Both the position numbers and the translations under genes were made by a program. A model generated the notes under the pieces. It had not been told where the DNA came from and did not search any database. It worked only from the letters and a program-made list of their open reading frames with translations. A stretch of 64,000 nucleotides of DNA from Breoghania sp037026715 (lineage in GTDB: Bacteria; Pseudomonadota; Alphaproteobacteria; Rhizobiales; Stappiaceae), in the NCBI RefSeq assembly GCF_037026715.1, contig NZ_JBANCG010000003.1, forward strand, positions 372,001 through 436,000, read 5' to 3'. Shown here piece after piece: positions 59,483 through 64,000 of this stretch. The stretch's first letter is position 1; each line of letters opens with the position of its first letter.

Positions 59483-60940
59483 ATGGCATCGAAAGTCATC
59501 AAGGGCGGCACGGTCGTCACCGCGGATCTGAGCTACAGGGCGGACGTCAAGATCGAGGGCGAGACAATCGTTGAGATCGGGCCGAACCTGTCCGGCGACG
59601 AAACCCTGGATGCCACCGGCTGCTATGTCATGCCGGGCGGGATCGATCCGCACACGCATCTGGAAATGCCCTTCATGGGCACCTATTCCTCCGATGATTT
59701 CGAAAGCGGCACGCGGGCGGGGCTGGCCGGCGGCACGACCATGGTGGTCGATTTCGCGCTGCCGAACCCCGAACAGTCGCTGCTGGAGGCCATCCAGCGC
59801 TGGGACAACAAGTCGACGCGCGCGAACTGCGACTATTCCTTCCACATGGCGATCACCTGGTGGGGCGAGCAGGTCTTCAACGAGATGGAGACCGTGGTGC
59901 GCGAGAAGGGCATCAACACCTTCAAGCACTTCATGGCCTACAAGGGCTCGCTGATGGTGGACGACGACGAGATGTTCGCCTCGTTCTCGCGCTGTGCCGA
60001 GCTTGGCGCTTTGCCGCTTGTGCACGCAGAGAACGGCGACGTGGTCGCCCAGATGCAGGCGAAACTCATGGCCGACGGCAATACCGGGCCGGAGGCGCAC
60101 GCCTATTCGAGGCCGGCGGAAGTGGAGGGCGAGGCCACCAACCGCGCCATCATGATCGCCGACATGGCGGGCGTGCCGGTCTATATCGTCCACACCAGTT
60201 GCGAGCAGGCCCACGAGGCGATCCGGCGGGCCAAGCAGAACGGCATCCGCTGCTACGGTGAGCCGCTGATCCAGCATCTCACACTCGATGACGGCGAATA
60301 CCAGAACGGCGACTGGGACCACGCCGCCCGGCGCGTGATGTCGCCGCCGTTCCGCAACAAGAAGCACCAGGACAGCCTTTGGGCCGGCCTGCAGGCGGGC
60401 ACGCTGCAGGTGGTGGCGACCGACCATTGCGCCTTCACCACGGAGCAGAAGCGCTACGGGGTCGGCGATTTCACCAAGATCCCCAACGGTACCGGCGGGC
60501 TGGAGGACCGGATGCCGATGCTGTGGACCTATGGCGTCAACACCGGCCGCATCACCATGAACGAGTTCGTGGCCGTCACCTCCACCAACATCGCCAAGAT
60601 CCTCAACATGTACCCCAAGAAGGGGGGCGTGCTTGTGGGGGCGGATGCCGATCTCGTCGTCTGGGATCCGGAAAAGGAAAAGACGATCTCGGCCAAGTCG
60701 CAGCAGTCGGCCATCGATTACAACGTGTTCGAGGGCAAGCACGTGAAGGGCCTGCCGCGCTACACGCTGACGCGCGGACACGTGGCGATCATGGACGGCG
60801 AGATCCGTACCCAGGAAGGCCATGGCAAGTTCGTGGCGCGCGAGCCGTTCACCGCCGTGAACCGCGCGCTGTCGCAATGGAAGGAGATCACCGCGCCGCG
60901 GAAAGTCCAGCGGGCGGGGATTCCGGCGAGCGGCGTCTAG
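59483..60940 (+). CDS. hydA: Dihydropyrimidinase (D-hydantoinase)
   Basis: A 485-residue amidohydrolase that opens dihydrouracil and dihydrothymine to N-carbamoyl-beta-amino acids, the second step of the reductive pathway. The binuclear zinc site is complete: HTH in GGIDPHTHLEMPF, the carbamylated Lys in FKHFMAYKG, His in PLVHAENGD and VYIVHTSCEQAHE, and Asp in VVATDHCAF. The length is normal. GAGGAACC precedes the ATG. The amidohydrolase gene upstream and preTA complete the route. An ABC transporter follows. Confidence 0.96.
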   Translation: MASKVIKGGTVVTADLSYRADVKIEGETIVEIGPNLSGDETLDATGCYVMPGGIDPHTHLEMPFMGTYSSDDFESGTRAGLAGGTTMVVDFALPNPEQSLLEAIQRWDNKSTRANCDYSFHMAITWWGEQVFNEMETVVREKGINTFKHFMAYKGSLMVDDDEMFASFSRCAELGALPLVHAENGDVVAQMQAKLMADGNTGPEAHAYSRPAEVEGEATNRAIMIADMAGVPVYIVHTSCEQAHEAIRRAKQNGIRCYGEPLIQHLTLDDGEYQNGDWDHAARRVMSPPFRNKKHQDSLWAGLQAGTLQVVATDHCAFTTEQKRYGVGDFTKIPNGTGGLEDRMPMLWTYGVNTGRITMNEFVAVTSTNIAKILNMYPKKGGVLVGADADLVVWDPEKEKTISAKSQQSAIDYNVFEGKHVKGLPRYTLTRGHVAIMDGEIRTQEGHGKFVAREPFTAVNRALSQWKEITAPRKVQRAGIPASGV

Positions 60941-60950
60941 CGGCGCGCGG

Positions 60951-61445
60951 ATGGCAGGCGGGGAGACTGCGGAGCTTGACGCGCGCTGCGCCGCCCTGCG
61001 GCACGTGATTGCCTATCTGGCGGCGGTGTTCGTGGTCGCCGTGGCGCTGTCGGTGGTCATCCACACGATGCTGCCCTTCGAGCGCTTCGGCCCGCCGCCG
61101 CCCTTTTCCGCCCTGGGGCTTCGCCAGTTCGCGGAGCTTGCCAGCGCGATTGCGGGGCTCGGCTGGATCGGGTTCGTGCCGGTCACGTGGTTTCTGCTCG
61201 CGCGCGGGCGGCGGGGCTGGCCGGCCTTTGCGCTGGCGGGGATCGGCTATGCGGTGGCGATCACGGCTGTCACGCTGGCCGATGTGGGCAGAGGCATGGC
61301 GGTTCGCGATGCGCTTTATCTTCTGGCCGTCCTGTCGGGCGGGCTTTGCGTGATCCTGGTGCCGGCCAATCTCGTCTACTGGGCGCTGGCGATCCATCCG
61401 GCAACGCTGGGGCTCTGGCCGCGAATTTGCAGGAAGCGGGGGTGA
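60951..61445 (+). CDS. Small membrane protein of unknown function
   Basis: A 164-residue protein with about four transmembrane helices: VIAYLAAVFVVAVALSVVIH, ELASAIAGLGWIGFVPVTWFL, GWPAFALAGIGYAVAITAVTL, and LYLLAVLSGGLCVILVPANLV. It starts 10 bases after hydA and is probably cotranscribed. No known domain is apparent; it may be a small transporter or an accessory of the pathway. The composition is typical for the region. Confidence 0.7.
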   Translation: MAGGETAELDARCAALRHVIAYLAAVFVVAVALSVVIHTMLPFERFGPPPPFSALGLRQFAELASAIAGLGWIGFVPVTWFLLARGRRGWPAFALAGIGYAVAITAVTLADVGRGMAVRDALYLLAVLSGGLCVILVPANLVYWALAIHPATLGLWPRICRKRG

Positions 61446-61457
61446 GGGGGCTGACTG

Positions 61458-61630
61458 CTTTTTGTGAAGGGTGACCCCCACCCCTAGCCCCTCCCCTCAA
61501 GGGGGAGGGGGATGAGATCGTGCCTGCAACGGTTGGTCAGGTGAGCACCTCAAAGGCCAAGTTTGCGGAGCAAGTCCCCCTCCCCCTTGAGGGGAGGGGC
61601 TAGGGGTGGGGGTCACCCTTCACAAGAAAG
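61458..61630. repeat. Family F long inverted repeat (second copy)
   Basis: Arms at about 61471-61511 and 61576-61616 are GTGACCCCCACCCCTAGCCC and its inverse, extended by CTTTTTGTGAAGG and CCTTCACAAGAAAG. The loop keeps GAGATCGTGCCTGCA and GGTTGGTCAGGTGAGCACC. Differences from copy 1 in the arms are matched on both sides. Confidence 0.88.
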
Positions 61631-61705
61631 GGGGGCTTTGCAAGAAGGCCCCTTCGAGAACAAGGCGGCGTAGATCCGCGCAACCGGTGAAATGGGAACG
61701 ACAAC

Positions 61706-62551
61706 GTGACGACGAGTGCAGCACAAAGCCTGACACAGGCGGGCGCGGGGGAGGTTCGCGGCGTTGCGGAGCGCGCCAGCGTGATCGCGGCGAGGGATCT
61801 CTCGCTCACCTTCGAGACCTCCGACGGCCCGGTCCACGCCCTGTCGAACATCAATCTCGATGTGGCGCGCGGCGAGTTCGTGTCGTTCATCGGGCCGTCG
61901 GGCTGCGGCAAGACCACGCTTCTGCGCGTCATCGCCGATCTGGAACAGCCGACGTCGGGCGCGATCACGGTCAATGGCGGCACACCGGAGCAGGCACGGC
62001 TCGATCGCTCCTACGGCTATGTGTTTCAGGCCGCCGGGCTTTACCCGTGGCGCACGATTGCCGGCAATATCGCGCTGCCGCTGGAGATCATGGGGTTTTC
62101 GAAAGCGGAGCAGCAAAAGCGGACGCGCAAGAATCTGGAGCTGGTCAATCTTTCCGGCTTTGAACGCAAGTTCCCGTGGCAGCTGTCGGGGGGCATGCAG
62201 CAGCGCGCCTCCATCGCCCGGGCGCTCTCCTTCGATCCGGATCTGTTGCTGATGGACGAGCCCTTCGGCGCGCTCGACGAGATCGTGCGCGATCATCTGA
62301 ACGAGCAGCTGTTGCAGCTCTGGGCGAAGACGGAGAAGACGGTCGTCTTCGTCACGCACTCGATCCCCGAAGCGGTGTTCCTGTCGACCAAGATCGTGGT
62401 GATGAGCCCCCGGCCGGGGCGGATTTACGACATCATCGAGAGCGATTTGCCGAGGGAGAGGGATCTGGATATCCGCGAAACGCCGGAGTTTCTGGAGATC
62501 GCCCATCGGGTGCGCGAAGGCTTGCGAGCGGGGCACAGTTATGAGGATTGA
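61706..62551 (+). CDS. ABC transporter ATPase (SsuB/TauB-like), pyrimidine cluster
   Basis: A 281-residue ATP-binding protein. Walker A is IGPSGCGKTTLL; the signature is QLSGGMQQRASIARAL; Walker B is LLLMDEPFGALDE; the switch His is FVTHSIPEA. The N-terminal 35 residues precede the usual start of the domain. It energises the permeases encoded downstream. Position after hydA suggests import of pyrimidines or their derivatives, but the substrate is inferred only. The start is GTG (GTGACGACG). Confidence 0.92.
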   Translation: MTTSAAQSLTQAGAGEVRGVAERASVIAARDLSLTFETSDGPVHALSNINLDVARGEFVSFIGPSGCGKTTLLRVIADLEQPTSGAITVNGGTPEQARLDRSYGYVFQAAGLYPWRTIAGNIALPLEIMGFSKAEQQKRTRKNLELVNLSGFERKFPWQLSGGMQQRASIARALSFDPDLLLMDEPFGALDEIVRDHLNEQLLQLWAKTEKTVVFVTHSIPEAVFLSTKIVVMSPRPGRIYDIIESDLPRERDLDIRETPEFLEIAHRVREGLRAGHSYED

Positions 62552-62608
62552 GGGTGTGCTTTGGGTTACGCAAGGGGCGGTTCATCCTCGCTGTCTGCCT
62601 CCACTCAA

Positions 62609-62885
62609 TGTCATCCCGGCCCCATTTATTAGGATTGGGCCGGGATCCAGCATCCCGCGACGGCGGCCGATGGGCTCGATTAACGAAACCCGGCGGTTAC
62701 TGGATCCCCACCTGCGCGGGGATGACAACGGTGAGGGCGGTGACCGCCCCACTGGAGAAATCGGGTGGGCACGCAATGCCTCCACCGTCATCACCCGGCG
62801 TAGTCCGGGTGATCCAGTCGGGCGTGCGGTGCATGGGGGCGGCAGTGGATTGCCCGGACTGCGCCGGGCAATGACGGCGGAGAGG
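62609..62885. repeat. Family A and family B elements between ATPase and permease
   Basis: Family A at 62609-62727 (TGTCATCCCGGCCCC to CTGCGCGGGGATGACA), then family B at 62781-62885 (TCATCACCCGGCGTAGTCCG, then TGCCCGGACTGCGCCGGGCA). The interval 62552-62923 has no gene. Repeats inside an operon are unusual and may weaken coupling. Confidence 0.75.
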
Positions 62886-62923
62886 GGCCCCGCCCGTCTC
62901 TCTGTGGACCGGGGGGCCGCCGC

Positions 62924-63805
62924 ATGACCCGCCTCTTCTCCGGCCGCACCGGGCCCGTCATCGTCGTCGTTCTCGCCATCATCGCGATCTGGTATGCGGG
63001 CGCGGTGTATCTCAATGCGCCGTTCCAGCGCGATACCTATGCACGCGCCAAGCAGGCGGATGTGCCGGTGACGCGCCTTGTCACCGACACGCTCAATCAG
63101 GACCGGCCCGTGCTGCCCGCGCCCCATCAGGTGGCGGAGGAGATCTGGCAGACGACCGTGATGAAGTCGGTCACCTCCAAGCGCAGCCTCGTCTATCACG
63201 CGGGCGTCACGCTCTCCTCCACGCTTTTGGGCTTCGTCATCGGCACCGTGCTCGGCATTCTGCTCGCCGTCGGCATCGTGCATTCCCGGGTGCTCGACAA
63301 GTCGCTGTTGCCGTGGGTGATCTCCTCGCAGACGATCCCGATCCTCGCCATCGCGCCGATGATCATCGTGGTCTTGAACGCCATCGGCATATCGGGGCTG
63401 CTGCCGAAGGCGTTCATCTCGACATACCTGTCGTTCTTCCCCGTCACCGTCGGCATGGTGACGGGGCTGCGCTCGCCGGAAATCCTGCATCTCGACCTGA
63501 TGCGCACCTACAACGCCTCGAAATCCCAGGTCTTCTGGAAGCTCCGGTTTCCCTATGCGGTGCCGTATCTCTTCACCTCGATGAAGGTGGCGGTGGCGGC
63601 CTCGCTCGTCGGAGCGATCATCGGCGAATTGCCGACGGGCGCGGTTGCCGGGCTCGGCGCGCGGCTTCTGTCCGGTTCCTACTACGGACAGACGGTGCAG
63701 ATCTGGTCGGCGCTGATCGCGGCCTCGGTGCTGGCCGGCGTACTGGTCGCCATCGTCGGGGTGGCCAACGGGATCGTTCTCAAGCGGATGGGGATGGCGC
63801 GATGA
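62924..63805 (+). CDS. ABC transporter permease (pyrimidine cluster)
   Basis: A 293-residue permease of the SsuC/TauC type. A first helix (PVIVVVLAIIAIWYAGAVYL) precedes a periplasmic segment of about 60 residues, then the core with LVYHAGVTLSSTLLGFVIGTV, TIPILAIAPMIIVVLNAIG and the EAA-type loop DLMRTYNASKSQVFWKLRFPYA. The ATPase lies 372 bases upstream, separated by repeats; the stop overlaps the next gene (ATGA). The extra N-terminal loop is longer than in SsuC. Confidence 0.9.
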   Translation: MTRLFSGRTGPVIVVVLAIIAIWYAGAVYLNAPFQRDTYARAKQADVPVTRLVTDTLNQDRPVLPAPHQVAEEIWQTTVMKSVTSKRSLVYHAGVTLSSTLLGFVIGTVLGILLAVGIVHSRVLDKSLLPWVISSQTIPILAIAPMIIVVLNAIGISGLLPKAFISTYLSFFPVTVGMVTGLRSPEILHLDLMRTYNASKSQVFWKLRFPYAVPYLFTSMKVAVAASLVGAIIGELPTGAVAGLGARLLSGSYYGQTVQIWSALIAASVLAGVLVAIVGVANGIVLKRMGMAR

Positions 63806-64000
63806 GGGGGCTCATGGAACGGACCCTGCCGATGGCGGCCGGTGCGGCCGCGTTGCTCGGGCTGGTGCTGCCGTTGTTTTCCGGCGAGGCGGGGGTGGTC
63901 TCGACGTGGGGGCAGACGGGTGCGCTGGTGTTCGCGCTCGCGGTGCTGGTGATGGCGGGGGAGAACCTGCTCGGGCTCTTGGTGCAGGGAAAGGGGGCGT
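63802..64000 (+). CDS. Second ABC permease or related membrane protein, N-terminal part (cut by window end)
   Basis: The frame starts in the stop of the first permease (ATGA) and is open to the edge. About 66 residues are visible: MRGLMERTLPMAAGAAALLG, then hydrophobic helices VLPLFSGEAG and LVFALAVLVMAGENLLGLLV. Coupling to the permease and the hydrophobic profile suggest the second permease of the same importer. No conserved motif is yet visible, so the call is from context. Confidence 0.65.
   Translation, partial: MRGLMERTLPMAAGAAALLGLVLPLFSGEAGVVSTWGQTGALVFALAVLVMAGENLLGLLVQGKGA

Noticed and set aside
61520..61560. TTGGTCAGG in the second family F repeat as a RutR operator
   Set aside because: Only one half of the dyad is present, and the same bases occur in the first family F copy, which is unrelated to pyrimidine genes.

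Overview
The window is a high-GC chromosomal segment of an alphaproteobacterium, most likely Hyphomicrobiales (Rhizobiales). The evidence is CtrA and its phosphotransferase ChpT, a DUF1134/EipA envelope protein, alphaproteobacterial RpoH, GANTC sites upstream of ctrA, and the serC-serA, purA and fliI-fliJ neighbourhoods. The genus cannot be fixed from sequence reading alone. Intergenic spaces are unusually rich in short palindromic repeats; I group them into six families (A-F).

1-12.2 kb is housekeeping: the end of serC, a small HExxH protein, serA, two DMT/EamA exporters, purA, a large Ala/Pro-rich membrane protein, and a TPP riboswitch upstream of a ThiX/ThiY-like permease and binding protein with no ATPase gene beside them. 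The 5' end of serA is split: a 22-bp direct repeat of its start flanks an insert of about 680 bp carrying a hypothetical gene, and serA now starts at TTG.

12.2-31.9 kb carries a CHASE2-adenylate cyclase, a YjhX/YjhQ-like toxin-antitoxin pair, an ArsR-permease-thioredoxin operon, a YiiX-like peptidase, DUF488, rpoH, rluD divergent from a small membrane protein with overlapping start codons, and tRNA-Glu(CTC). It continues with a PepSY-regulator-kinase operon divergent from PepSY-cytochrome b561, then pobA, an SDR, a coiled-coil membrane protein, eipA and a YHS-domain protein.

32-46.8 kb is a signalling and motility block: chpT, cheA (hybrid, with two CheW-like domains and a receiver), cheW, cheY, cheB, cheR, two paralogous chemoreceptors each behind an AT-rich leader, then ctrA divergent from fliI-fliJ. 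A diguanylate cyclase and a PqiA-like protein follow.

50-64 kb encodes reductive pyrimidine catabolism: preT-preA (dihydropyrimidine dehydrogenase), a RutR-type regulator, an omega-aminotransferase, N-carbamoyl-beta-alanine amidohydrolase, dihydropyrimidinase (hydA), and a three-gene ABC importer running off the end. Two near-perfect RutR operators, TTGACTATTTGGTCAA and TTGACCATTTGGTCAG, lie at likely promoters of preT and the aminotransferase. Together the genes would import pyrimidines or related compounds, reduce, open and decarbamoylate the ring, and transaminate the resulting beta-amino acid. An AT-rich island with two overlapping small unknown genes interrupts this cluster between preA and rutR. 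It is the clearest sign of foreign DNA and the least explained coding content here.
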